This document shows, one piece after another, positions 17,661 through 26,247 of a stretch of DNA of 40,864 bases. Under the pieces are notes generated by a model. It did not search any database. It saw nothing but the letters and a program-made list of their open reading frames with translations, and was not told the DNA's origin. The stretch's first letter is position 1; each line of letters begins with the position of its first letter. Position numbers and translations under genes: made by a program. Source of the DNA: Rhodanobacter glycinis. Lineage in GTDB: Bacteria > Pseudomonadota > Gammaproteobacteria > Xanthomonadales > Rhodanobacteraceae. Location of the stretch: positions 1 to 40,864 of the forward strand of contig NZ_FOSR01000022.1 in assembly GCF_900114325.1 (NCBI RefSeq), read 5' to 3'.

Positions 17661-17750
17661 AGCCAATCTCGCGACACGCTTGATGGTTTCTTGCTTGGCC
17701 TCCCTTGCGAGCGGGAGGCGCGCGGTGACCACATCAGCCTTCACCCACAC

Positions 17751-17784
17751 GACGGCGCGGCGATCCCGCGCCGTCGTCGTTTTC
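17751..17784 (+). terminator. possible intrinsic terminator upstream of dprA
   Basis: gacggcgcgg (17751-17760) pairs perfectly with ccgcgccgtc (17766-17775) across a 5-nt loop, and gtcgttttc follows. The T-run is short (four T), so this is a moderate candidate. It would end LysM-gene transcription about 25 bp before dprA. Confidence 0.4.
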
Positions 17785-17806
17785 GTCGTCGCGTAGACTG
17801 CGCGGC

Positions 17807-18946
17807 ATGAGTGAAGACGAGGAAGCGCGTGCCTGGCTGATCGCCTTGCGCACGCCCGGACTGGGAGCCGGCGGCCTGCGCGAGGCGCTGGCCGGAGCCG
17901 ATGGCCGCATCGATGCCGCACTGGCGTGGCTGCGTCGCCGGGCGGCCGAATTGGACGCGTCCGCGGCAGCGTGGCTGGAGCAGCCGGACGAAGCACAGCT
18001 GGCCACGGACCTGGCCTGGCTGGCCGAGCCCGGTCATCGGCTGTGGCGCTGCACCGAGGCGGATTTTCCACCCTTGCTGGAAAACATCCCGCAACCACCG
18101 GCGGCGCTGTTCGTGGCCGGGGATGCCGGCTTGTTGCTGCGGCCGCAGGTGGCCATCGTGGGCGCGCGTCGGGCCACGCAGGGCGGCCTGGCGATCGCGC
18201 GGGATTTCGCCCAAACGCTGGCCCGGGCGGGTTTCGTGGTCACCAGCGGCATGGCCGATGGCATCGACGGTGCGGCGCATGCGGCGGTGCTGGATGCCGG
18301 GGCGCCGACCATCGCGGTGGTCGGTACCGGCCCGGACCGGGTCTACCCGCGCAAGCACCACGCCCTGGCGCGGCGCATCGTGGAGCAGGGCGCGCTGGTC
18401 AGCGGATTCCCGCCCGGCACATCGGCCCGGCCGCACCATTTTCCTCGGCGCAATCGCATCATCGCCGGGTTGGCACTGGGCACGCTGGTGATCGAGGCGG
18501 GTTTGCAGTCCGGCTCGCTGATCACCGCGCGGCAGGCCGGCGAGCAGGGGCGCGAGGTGTTCGCGGTGCCCGGTTCCATCCACAACCCGCAGGCGCACGG
18601 CTGCCATCGGCTGATCCGCGACGGCGCGCGGCTGGTGGAAACCCCGGAGGAAGTGGCGGAAGTTCTGGTCCCGTTGGCGCGCGAGCTGGGTTGCGAGCTG
18701 GCACGGCGGCTCGGAGTCGGGGAGTCATCGGCCGGCCGTGGCGCGGCGGATACGGCCGGCTGGCGCGGCGATCCGCAGTATCAGGCCCTGCTCGAAGCCC
18801 TCGGGCACGACCCGGCCGCGCTGGATGTGCTGTGCGAACGTACCGGACAGGCCCCGGCGGAGCTATCCTCCATGCTGCTGATGCTGGAACTGGAAGGCGT
18901 GGTCGAAGGCCTTCCGGGCAACCGCTACCAGCGCCTTCCCGGTTGA
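17807..18946 (+). CDS. dprA: DNA-processing protein DprA
   Basis: DprA loads RecA on incoming single-stranded DNA in natural transformation. This 379-residue protein has an N-terminal helical domain and a central Rossmann-like domain. The central domain has IVGARRATQGG, TSGMADGIDGAAHAAVL, IAVVGTGPDRVYPRKHHAL, SGFPPGT, FPRRNRIIAGL and GSLITARQAGEQGREVFAVPG. A short winged-helix C-terminal domain (DPAALDVLCERTGQAPAELSS) completes it. All hallmark loops are present. Position between the LysM gene and topA matches related genomes. Confidence 0.94.
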   Translation: MSEDEEARAWLIALRTPGLGAGGLREALAGADGRIDAALAWLRRRAAELDASAAAWLEQPDEAQLATDLAWLAEPGHRLWRCTEADFPPLLENIPQPPAALFVAGDAGLLLRPQVAIVGARRATQGGLAIARDFAQTLARAGFVVTSGMADGIDGAAHAAVLDAGAPTIAVVGTGPDRVYPRKHHALARRIVEQGALVSGFPPGTSARPHHFPRRNRIIAGLALGTLVIEAGLQSGSLITARQAGEQGREVFAVPGSIHNPQAHGCHRLIRDGARLVETPEEVAEVLVPLARELGCELARRLGVGESSAGRGAADTAGWRGDPQYQALLEALGHDPAALDVLCERTGQAPAELSSMLLMLELEGVVEGLPGNRYQRLPG

Positions 18947-19116
18947 CACAACGGGCCGGTTCGGGGCCGGTCGAGGTCCGTGTGGCCGGCCCGCAAGCCG
19001 CATGGCACCGCGTTTTCACGTCACCCGGCTTGACAGTCGGCGCGGTGACGTGGTCTCACTAGATATAGAAGCGTCCGTCGCGCGGCGACGGCGGCCACCT
19101 TTGGAACCCCAGCTGC

Positions 19117-21612
19117 ATGGCAAAGAATCTGCTCATCGTCGAATCGCCGGCCAAGGCCAAGACGATCAACAAATACCTCGGCAAGGACTTCCAGGTCCTG
19201 GCGTCCTATGGCCATGTGCGTGACCTCAGGCCGAAGGAAGGTGCGGTGGATACCGAGCACGATTTCGCCATGGCTTACGAGATCATCGAGCGCAACGAGA
19301 AACACGTCGACGCGATCGCCAAGGCGGCCAGGCAGGCCGATGACATCTATCTCGCGACCGACTTGGATCGCGAAGGCGAGGCGATCAGCTGGCACATCAG
19401 CGAGATCCTGAAGGACCGTGGCCTGGTCGAGGGCAAGCGCATGCATCGCGTGGTGTTCTCCGAGATCACGCCGAAGGCGATCAAGGCGGCGGTGGCCGAA
19501 CCGCGCCAGCTTTCCCACGACATGGTGGATGCGCAGCAGGCTCGTCGCGCGCTGGATTACCTGGTCGGCTTCAACCTGTCGCCGGTGCTGTGGCGCAAGG
19601 TGCAGCGCGGGCTGTCCGCCGGCCGCGTGCAGAGCCCGGCGTTGCGCATGATCGTGGAGCGCGAGGAAGAGATCGAAGCCTTTGTGGCGCGCGAGTACTG
19701 GAGCGTCGAGGCCAGGCTGCAGCACGCAAACGGCGATTTCAGTGCGCGTCTGACCCGCCTCAACGGCAAGAAATTCGAGCAGTTCGACCTCACCAACGAG
19801 GCCGATGCGATGGCCGCGCGCGCCGCGCTGAAGGAGGCCGCGCACGGTCGCCTCACCGTCAGCGAGGTGGCCTCGAAGGAGCGCAAGCGCCGTCCGGCCG
19901 CGCCGTTCACCACGTCCACGCTGCAGCAGGAGGCCGCGCGCAAGCTGGGCTTCTCCACCAGTCGCACGATGAAGGTCGCGCAGGGACTGTACGAAGGCGT
20001 TTCGCTGGGCGACGAGGGCAATGTCGGCCTGATCACCTACATGCGTACCGACTCCACCGCGCTGTCCGAGGATGCGTTGTCCGAGCTGCGTGCGCTGATC
20101 GGCCGCGATTTCGGCGACAAGGCGCTGCCCGACGCGCCGCAGGTCTACAAGACCAAGTCGAAGAACGCGCAGGAAGCGCATGAGGCGGTGCGTCCCACCT
20201 CGGCCATGCGCACGCCGCGCGAGGTGGCTTCTTACCTCAACGACGAACAGCGCAAGCTGTACGAGCTGATCTGGAAGCGCACCGTGGCGTGCCAGATGAT
20301 CCACGCCACGTTGAACACCGTCTCGGTGGATTTCGCCTTGCCGCATACAGCCGGCGGCGATGCCGCGTTTCGTGCCACTGGCACCACCGTGGTCGATCCC
20401 GGCTTCCTGGCCGTGTACGAGGAAGGGCGCGACCAGAAGAGTGCGGATGACGAGGACGAGGGTCGGCGTCTGCCGAAGCTGGAGAAGGGTGAGGAGGTGC
20501 CGCTGCAGGACATCCTGGCCGACCAGCACTTCACCGAGCCGCCGCCGCGCTATTCCGAGGCCAGCCTGGTCAAGGCGCTGGAGGAATACGGCATCGGCCG
20601 TCCGTCGACCTACGCCAGCATCATCCAGGTGCTCTTGAACCGCGAGTACGTGCTGCTCGACAGCCGCCGCTTCAAGCCCACCGATGTGGGCCGCGCGGTG
20701 GGCAAGTTCCTCACCCAGCATTTCAGCCGCTACGTGGACTACGACTTCACCGCCAAGCTGGAAGACGAGCTGGATGCGGTGAGTCGCGGCGAGGAAGCCT
20801 GGATACCGCTGATGCAGCGCTTCTGGCAGCCGTTCAAGCAGCAGGTGGACGAGAAGACCGAAACGGTTGACCGCAGCGAAGCCAGTGGCGCGCGTGAACT
20901 GGGTGCCGATCCGAAGACCGGCAAGCCGGTATTCGTGCGACTGGGCCGCTTCGGACCGTATGCCGCGATCGGCGACAAGGACAGCGACGAAAAACTGCAG
21001 TTTGCCAGCCTGCGTCCCGGCCAGAGCATGCACACCATCACCCTGGAGGATGCGCTGGAACTGTTCAAGTTGCCGCGCAAGCTGGGTGCCGCGGACAACG
21101 GCGACGAAGTGAGCGTGGGCATCGGCCGCTTCGGTCCGTTCGTGAAGCAGGGCAGCACCTACGCCTCGCTCAAGCCCGAGGACGACCCGTACACCATCGA
21201 GTTGCCGCGTGCGTTGCAGTTGGTCGCCGACAAGCTGGAAATGCTGGCCAACCGCATCATCCTCGACTTCGGCAACGGCGTGCAGGTGCTCAACGGTCGC
21301 TATGGCCCGTACATCACCGATGGCGAGAAGAACGCGCGCATCCCGAAGGAACAGGAGCCGAAGGAGCTGACCGAGGCGCAGTGCGTGGAGTTGCTGGCTG
21401 CCGCGCCGGTCAAGAAAGGCCGCTTCGGCAAGAAGACCGCCGCCAAGAAAACGGTGGCGAAGAAGACAGCCACCAAGAAGACAGCCACCACGAAGGCTCC
21501 GGCCAAGAAAGCCGCGAGCAAAAAGGCCGCCACCAAGAAGACGGCGACCAGGAAGACGGCCGCGAAAAAGGCCGCGACGAAGAAGGCCGCGGCATCCAAG
21601 GCCGACGCCTGA
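19117..21612 (+). CDS. topA: DNA topoisomerase I
   Basis: This type IA topoisomerase relaxes negative supercoils. In this 831-residue protein the Toprim domain opens with LLIVESPAKAKTI and has the acidic TDLDREGEA motif. The catalytic Tyr308 sits in LITYMRTDS. The C-terminal region has no zinc-finger cysteines but GRFGPYAAIG, GRFGPFVKQG and NGRYGPYITDGE repeats, a common arrangement outside enterics. A Lys/Ala/Thr-rich tail (about 766-831), built of AAKK/KKTA units like histone H1, ends the protein. It overlaps tsaC by one base (TGATG). Confidence 0.96.
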   Translation: MAKNLLIVESPAKAKTINKYLGKDFQVLASYGHVRDLRPKEGAVDTEHDFAMAYEIIERNEKHVDAIAKAARQADDIYLATDLDREGEAISWHISEILKDRGLVEGKRMHRVVFSEITPKAIKAAVAEPRQLSHDMVDAQQARRALDYLVGFNLSPVLWRKVQRGLSAGRVQSPALRMIVEREEEIEAFVAREYWSVEARLQHANGDFSARLTRLNGKKFEQFDLTNEADAMAARAALKEAAHGRLTVSEVASKERKRRPAAPFTTSTLQQEAARKLGFSTSRTMKVAQGLYEGVSLGDEGNVGLITYMRTDSTALSEDALSELRALIGRDFGDKALPDAPQVYKTKSKNAQEAHEAVRPTSAMRTPREVASYLNDEQRKLYELIWKRTVACQMIHATLNTVSVDFALPHTAGGDAAFRATGTTVVDPGFLAVYEEGRDQKSADDEDEGRRLPKLEKGEEVPLQDILADQHFTEPPPRYSEASLVKALEEYGIGRPSTYASIIQVLLNREYVLLDSRRFKPTDVGRAVGKFLTQHFSRYVDYDFTAKLEDELDAVSRGEEAWIPLMQRFWQPFKQQVDEKTETVDRSEASGARELGADPKTGKPVFVRLGRFGPYAAIGDKDSDEKLQFASLRPGQSMHTITLEDALELFKLPRKLGAADNGDEVSVGIGRFGPFVKQGSTYASLKPEDDPYTIELPRALQLVADKLEMLANRIILDFGNGVQVLNGRYGPYITDGEKNARIPKEQEPKELTEAQCVELLAAAPVKKGRFGKKTAAKKTVAKKTATKKTATTKAPAKKAASKKAATKKTATRKTAAKKAATKKAAASKADA
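21412..21602 (+). repeat. low-complexity AAGAAG/GCC repeats encoding the TopA Lys-Ala tail
   Basis: A run of imperfect short repeats (aagaag, gccacc, gccgcg units) encodes the basic KKTA/AAKK tail of TopA. Such runs change length by slippage. The tail should bind DNA non-specifically. Confidence 0.7.
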
Positions 21613-22184
21613 TGCTGCAACGGTTCGATCTCGGGCAACTGGATGCCGCCGCCGCGCTGTTGCGCAGCGGCGGGGTACTGGCCTATCCGACCGAAGCGGT
21701 TTATGGCCTCGGTTGCGATCCGCATGACCGCCGTGCGTTCGACGCGCTGTTCGCGTTGAAGCAGCGCCCGCCAACCCAGGGCGTGCTGTTGATCGCGGCG
21801 GACTTCGGGCAAATCGAGCGCTATATCGATCTGGCGGCGGTGCCGGCCGACGTGCTGGCGCAGGTGCGCCAGAGCTGGCCCGGGCCGTACACCTGGATCT
21901 TCCCGCGCACGGCAGAGGTGCCTGATTGGGTCGCCGGCGGACATGCCGGCATCGCGCTGCGGATCACCGCGCACGAGCCTTCCGCCGCACTGTGTCGTGC
22001 GTTTGGTGGCGCGCTGGTGTCGACCAGTGCGAATCCGCATGGCGAACCTTCGGCGCGCTCGGCGCAGACCGTGGTCGACTATTTCGGTGACGCGCTGGAT
22101 GGCGTGCTGGATGCGCCTTTGGGCGAACAGACCCGGCCCTCCACGATTCGCGATGCGTTGACGGGCGCTGTCATTCGCGCCTGA
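21612..22184 (+). CDS. tsaC: threonylcarbamoyl-AMP synthase (Sua5/YrdC family)
   Basis: TsaC makes threonylcarbamoyl-AMP from threonine, bicarbonate and ATP for the t6A modification of ANN-decoding tRNAs. This 190-residue YrdC-only form (no Sua5 extension) has GGVLAYPTEAVYGLGCDP near residue 20, SWPGPYTWIFP, and the STSANPHGEP motif. ATG 21612 shares one base with the topA stop, so the two are coupled. Confidence 0.92.
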   Translation: MLQRFDLGQLDAAAALLRSGGVLAYPTEAVYGLGCDPHDRRAFDALFALKQRPPTQGVLLIAADFGQIERYIDLAAVPADVLAQVRQSWPGPYTWIFPRTAEVPDWVAGGHAGIALRITAHEPSAALCRAFGGALVSTSANPHGEPSARSAQTVVDYFGDALDGVLDAPLGEQTRPSTIRDALTGAVIRA

Positions 22185-22373
22185 ACGCCACGCGCGGCGA
22201 GTCGGTTGCGATTCAGCGGTGGCAGCGAGGATGGGGAACCTCGCATCATCTTTTCCTCGGCGTGCGACGGCCGTTCATCCTTGCCGGGATAAAAGGGCGG
22301 TCGTTCCATGGGCATACGGGAGCTCGGCTTGGCGATTGTTCAAGACACCTGTCAATACGACGAGGCAGCCCAG

Positions 22374-23696
22374 ATGCTGCCGCTGCTGGCCATGGCCGAT
22401 CCGCAACGCACGCTGGCCTGGCGTGATGGTGTGGCGGTGAGCGCGGCACAGTTCCTCGATCACGTGGAACAGGTGGCCGCACGATTGCCCGACGCGCCGT
22501 CCGCGGTGAACCTGTGCGAGGACCGCTACGCTTTTCTCGTTTCTTTCTGTGCCCTTGCGCGCCGCGGCCAGGCCAACCTGCTACCGCCCTCGCGCGCGCC
22601 ACAGGCGGTCGATGAGGTCATGGCGGCCCATCCCGGCTGCTATGCGTTGGGCGAGCAAGCGCTGCAGCCGGCGCCCTTGGGCTACCTGCCATTGCCGCTG
22701 CTGGAGACCGGGGCGGCAACGCTGGCAACCGCTGTCGCGCCGGCGATTCCCGCCGCGCAGACGGTGACGGTCGGCTATACCTCCGGTTCCACCGGCACGC
22801 CCCGAGCCAATGCCAAGAGCTGGCGCAACCTGCATGCCAGCACGGCGGGCAACCTGGCGATGCTGCATGCCGTGGCCGGCCCGGCGTTTGCCGTGGTGGC
22901 CACGGTGCCGCCGCAACATACCTACGGCATCGAGATGTCGGTGCTGCTGCCGCTGCTGGGTGCGGTGGCCGTCCATGCGGGGCGGCCGTTCTTTCCCGCC
23001 GATGTGGCTGCTGCATTGGCCGAGGTGCCGGCACCGCGCGTGCTGGTGACCACTCCGGTGCACCTGCGCGCGCTGGTCGAATCCGGTGTCGAATTGCCGC
23101 CGCTGGCGGCCGTGTTGTCGGCCACGGCGGCCATGCCGCCGGCCTTGGCGCGGGCGGCCGAGCAACGTTTTGGCGCGCCGCTGCTGGAAGTGTTCGGCTC
23201 CACCGAGACATGCGCGTTTGCCAGTCGACGGCTCACTGCCGACGAAGACTGGACGCTGTATCCGGACGTCCATCTGCACCCGCAGCCGGATGGCACCCGC
23301 ATCGAGGCACCACAGCTCGACATGCCGGCCACGCTGGCCGACATCGTCACGTTGCATGACGAGGGGCGCCGCTTCCGCCTGTGCGGCCGCCATGCCGACC
23401 TGCTGGAAATCGCCGGCAAGCGCGCGTCGCTGGGCGATCTCACCCGTCGCCTGCTGGCCGTGCCTGGCGTACAGGACGGCGTGGTATTCCAGCTTGAGGA
23501 CGCCGATGCCATCGGCGTGCGCCGCATCGCCGCGCTGGCCGTGGCGCCGGCGTTGGACGAGGCGGCCATCCTCGATGCCTTGCGCCAGTCGGTCGATCCG
23601 GTGTTCCTGCCACGTCGACTGCGCCGGGTCGAGGCGTTGCCACGCAACGAGACCGGCAAGCTGCCGCGTGCCGAGCTGCTGGCCTTGCTCGGCTAA
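22374..23696 (+). CDS. AMP-dependent acyl/aryl-CoA ligase-like protein
   Basis: This is a 440-residue adenylate-forming enzyme. Motifs: the P-loop YTSGSTGTPRANAKSW, the GSTETCAFASRR motif, LCGRHADLLEIAGKRASLGD and, at the C-terminus, LPRNETGKLPRAEL with the catalytic Lys. The SGSTGxPxxxxKxW variant is, from memory, like ligases of xanthomonadin/aryl-polyene clusters, but no other cluster genes are beside it. I chose ATG 22374, which has GAGG eight bases upstream; ATG 22308 would add 22 residues without a ribosome-binding site. Carboxylic substrate unknown; it stands alone between tsaC and purD. Confidence 0.72.
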   Translation: MLPLLAMADPQRTLAWRDGVAVSAAQFLDHVEQVAARLPDAPSAVNLCEDRYAFLVSFCALARRGQANLLPPSRAPQAVDEVMAAHPGCYALGEQALQPAPLGYLPLPLLETGAATLATAVAPAIPAAQTVTVGYTSGSTGTPRANAKSWRNLHASTAGNLAMLHAVAGPAFAVVATVPPQHTYGIEMSVLLPLLGAVAVHAGRPFFPADVAAALAEVPAPRVLVTTPVHLRALVESGVELPPLAAVLSATAAMPPALARAAEQRFGAPLLEVFGSTETCAFASRRLTADEDWTLYPDVHLHPQPDGTRIEAPQLDMPATLADIVTLHDEGRRFRLCGRHADLLEIAGKRASLGDLTRRLLAVPGVQDGVVFQLEDADAIGVRRIAALAVAPALDEAAILDALRQSVDPVFLPRRLRRVEALPRNETGKLPRAELLALLG

Positions 23697-24050
23697 CGCT
23701 GCCTTCGCAGTCCTGCGGAACGCGTACCGGCACCACGCTCCGGCGCGTCATTCGGGCCTTGCACGCCGCTGTCTGGAATAACTTCGAACTCCCGCAGTCG
23801 CGTGTGGCACATGTCGAAATCGGTTTTTGCCTGTCATTCCTGCGAAGGCAGGAATCCAGTGGCTGTACGGCCTGAGCAGGCGTAACCGCCACTGGATCCC
23901 GGCCTTCGCCGGGATGACGAGCGGGATAGGTACTCGCACTCGAATGTCGAGTCGCCGTCTTGCTGCATTCCGCGCGATCGACAAGGAAGGCCGTCGTTCT
24001 GCCGTTACAATAGCCAGCCATCCACGCGGCAACCCTTCGGAGTCCACCTC
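23697..24050. other. intergenic region upstream of purD, carrying a repeat
   Basis: This 354-bp region contains the 91-bp inverted repeat at 23831-23921 and otherwise no gene that I can support. A possible -10 TACAAT is at 24006-24011, about 40 bp upstream of purD, with no good -35 at the right distance. TCGACA is 22 bp upstream, too far. Confidence 0.45.
23831..23921. repeat. VIPAKAGIQ-type inverted repeat (MITE/REP-like)
   Basis: The arms at 23831-23862 and 23889-23920 are imperfect inverted repeats built on GTCATTCC(T/C)GCGAAGG and GGAATCCAGTGG, about 80% paired, around a 26-nt loop. When translated, such elements give VIPAKAGIQ-like peptides that are often misannotated as small proteins. 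A decayed copy is at 61-180. No coding role is likely. Confidence 0.75.
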
Positions 24051-25334
24051 ATGAAAGTCCTGGTCATCGGCAACGGCGGTCGCGAACACGCGCTGGCGTG
24101 GAAACTCAAGCAGTCGCGACGCGTCGACGAGGTGATCGTGGCGCCAGGCAATGCCGGCACCGCGCGCGAGCGTGGCGTGCGCAACGCCGATGTGGCCGTG
24201 ACCGATCTCGACGGCCTGCTGAAGCTGGCGCAGGACGAGAAGATCGGCCTGACCGTGGTCGGCCCCGAAGTGCCGCTGGTGGCCGGCGTGGTGGACAAGT
24301 TCCGTGGCGCCGGCCTGCGCATTTTCGGGCCGCGCGCGATTGCCGCACAGCTGGAAGGTTCCAAGGCCTTCGCCAAGGATTTCCTGCTCCGCCACAACAT
24401 CCCGACGGCGCACTACGCCGTGTTCACCGAGCTGGAACCCGCGCTGGCCCATGTGCGCAAGCACGGCGCACCGATCGTCATCAAGGCCGATGGCCTGGCC
24501 GCCGGCAAGGGCGTGGTGGTGGCGTTGACCCAGTCTGACGCCGAGCTGGCACTGCACGACATGCTCGGTGCGCACGCCTTCGGCGATGCCTCCGCCCGCG
24601 TGGTGATCGAGGAATTCCTCGACGGCGAGGAAGCCAGCTACATCGTGATGAGCGACGGCCAGCACGCGCTGCCGATGGCTTCCAGCCAGGATCACAAGCG
24701 CCGCGACGAAGGCGATCTCGGTCCCAACACCGGTGGCATGGGCGCGTACTCGCCCGCGCCGGTGGTCACGCCCGAGGTCGAGCAGCGCATCCTCAAGCAG
24801 GTGATCGAACCCACCTTGCGCGGCATGGCCGTCGAGGGAGCACCGTTCATCGGCTTCCTCTACGCCGGCCTGATGATCGACAAGCAGGGCAACCCCAAGG
24901 TCATCGAGTTCAACGTGCGCTTCGGCGATCCGGAAACCCAGCCGATCATGTTGCGGTTGAAGTCCGACCTGGTCGAACTGATCGAGGCCGCGCTCGATGG
25001 CGAGCTGCACCACACTCGCGCGCAATGGGACGTGCGCCCGTCGCTGGGCGTGGTGATGGCCGCCGGCGGCTATCCCGGCAAGGTGAAGAGCGGCGACGTG
25101 ATCGACGGCCTCGACGGCGATTTTGGACCCGACGCCAAGGTCTTCCACGCCGGGGCGAAGCTCGATGCGCAAGGGCGCGTGGTGACGGCGGGCGGTCGCG
25201 TGCTCACGGTTTGTGCGCTCGGCACGGACATCGCCACTGCGCGCGAAAACGCCTATGCCGCCGTGGAGAAGATCCGTTTCGACGGCGCGTTCTGCCGGCG
25301 CGATATTGCGCACCGGGCATTGCATCGGTCGTAG
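24051..25334 (+). CDS. purD: phosphoribosylamine-glycine ligase
   Basis: PurD joins glycine to phosphoribosylamine, the second step of purine synthesis. This 427-residue ATP-grasp protein has VIGNGGREHALAWKL at the N-terminus, VGPEVPLVAGVVD and the ATP-grasp segment IVIKADGLAAGKGVVVA. GDLGPNTGGMGAYSPAP and EFNVRFGDPETQ complete the active site. The ATG is preceded by CGGAG. It converges on tssL and marks the housekeeping/T6SS boundary. Confidence 0.96.
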   Translation: MKVLVIGNGGREHALAWKLKQSRRVDEVIVAPGNAGTARERGVRNADVAVTDLDGLLKLAQDEKIGLTVVGPEVPLVAGVVDKFRGAGLRIFGPRAIAAQLEGSKAFAKDFLLRHNIPTAHYAVFTELEPALAHVRKHGAPIVIKADGLAAGKGVVVALTQSDAELALHDMLGAHAFGDASARVVIEEFLDGEEASYIVMSDGQHALPMASSQDHKRRDEGDLGPNTGGMGAYSPAPVVTPEVEQRILKQVIEPTLRGMAVEGAPFIGFLYAGLMIDKQGNPKVIEFNVRFGDPETQPIMLRLKSDLVELIEAALDGELHHTRAQWDVRPSLGVVMAAGGYPGKVKSGDVIDGLDGDFGPDAKVFHAGAKLDAQGRVVTAGGRVLTVCALGTDIATARENAYAAVEKIRFDGAFCRRDIAHRALHRS

Positions 25335-25406
25335 GAATTCACCGGCGCGGCGGCAAGGTACGAGTTTGCTTGTGCGCTTTGTCTTGATCGCGCAACGACA
25401 GAATTT

Positions 25407-25460
25407 CATCTGGGCGGATAGACGTCCAGATGGCGGCGTTTGCTTGAACGGAACGCCGCC
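25407..25460. terminator. possible bidirectional terminator between purD and tssL
   Basis: Two stems lie between the convergent genes. catctgg and ccagatg (25407-25413 / 25426-25432) form one. ggcggcgtt and aacgccgcc (25432-25440 / 25452-25460) form a second, with an 11-nt loop. Neither is followed by a long T-run on either strand, so the call is weak. Confidence 0.35.
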
Positions 25461-25485
25461 GCCCCGGTGATCGAGGCGTGGAAAA

Positions 25486-26247
25486 TCAGGGCAGCGTGAT
25501 GGTCAGGCTGGCGGTGCGCGCCGGCATTTGCACCAGGTCGTGGTAGGCGGCCAGGCGATGGGTGGTGTCCTTCTGCAGCGCCACGTGCAGCGAGAAGTAA
25601 CCGATAAGCCCGGCCACGACCAGCACGGCGGCGGCAGCCCACAACGGGACGGTGCGGCGCAGGACATTGGCGACGCGATCCGGTGGCGCCCAGTGCGGCG
25701 CAAAGCCGGTGCGCTTGCCTTTCAGGTAGACGATCTCGTCGCCCAGGCGTGCGGTGAGATAGCCGAGTTTCTCGCTGCCTTCCAGGCGGTACTTGCCCTC
25801 GAAGCCGAGCAGCAGGCAGAAGTAGCACACCTCCAGCGACTGCAGCCGTGCGGCGCCCTGGGCACGCAATTGTTCCAGCCGCACGAAGAAATTCTCGCCG
25901 GCCAGGTGGTCGCCGAACAGCGCCAGCTGCAGGGGCTTGCGCGCCCACTCCTCGCGGAAGCTGCAGGTGGAGCCGAGGATGGCCTCGTCCACCACGGCGC
26001 AATAGGCGTACTTGGCAGCATGGACATCCTCGGCGGGGATGCCCTCGCGGCTGGCGTTGCGTTCCATGTTGGCCAGGAACTGGCGCACCGCGTCGGCGAA
26101 CGGCTGCTCGGCCAGCGGCACCTGGCCACGCTTGATCAGCAGCAGCATGTAGAAGCCGTCCGACATCAGGTCGAGCAGGCTGCGCGGTGCGCCGGCGGCC
26201 GGGGCGGCAGGCGTGGCGGCGGGTTGGGGCGTGCGGTTGTCCGTCAT
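25486..26247 (-). CDS. tssL: T6SS inner-membrane protein TssL (DotU family)
   Basis: TssL is one of the three membrane-complex components. This 253-residue protein has the soluble cytoplasmic DotU domain first, with YAYCAVVDEAIL (80-91) and LLLGFEGKYR (145-154). A single hydrophobic segment follows near the C-terminus (about 200-222) with a short periplasmic tail. No peptidoglycan-binding (OmpA) extension is present. The start overlaps the tssK stop as ATGA. It is the last gene of the minus-strand tssJ-tssK-tssL set; tssM, its usual partner, is not found next to it. Confidence 0.93.
   Translation of the reverse strand: MTDNRTPQPAATPAAPAAGAPRSLLDLMSDGFYMLLLIKRGQVPLAEQPFADAVRQFLANMERNASREGIPAEDVHAAKYAYCAVVDEAILGSTCSFREEWARKPLQLALFGDHLAGENFFVRLEQLRAQGAARLQSLEVCYFCLLLGFEGKYRLEGSEKLGYLTARLGDEIVYLKGKRTGFAPHWAPPDRVANVLRRTVPLWAAAAVLVVAGLIGYFSLHVALQKDTTHRLAAYHDLVQMPARTASLTITLP

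Noticed and set aside
19030-19069. TTGACA upstream of topA as a promoter
   Set aside because: The only TATAGA-like -10 is 28 bp away, too far for a standard promoter, and the 17-bp position has no -10 resemblance.
19021-21774. Very long minus-strand open frame opposite topA
   Set aside because: It is the antisense reading of topA, caused by high GC. The protein is low-complexity, and topA is certain.
23827-24054. Small plus-strand protein MPVIPAKAGIQ...
   Set aside because: It is a translation of the inverted repeat at 23831-23921 and runs into the purD start region.
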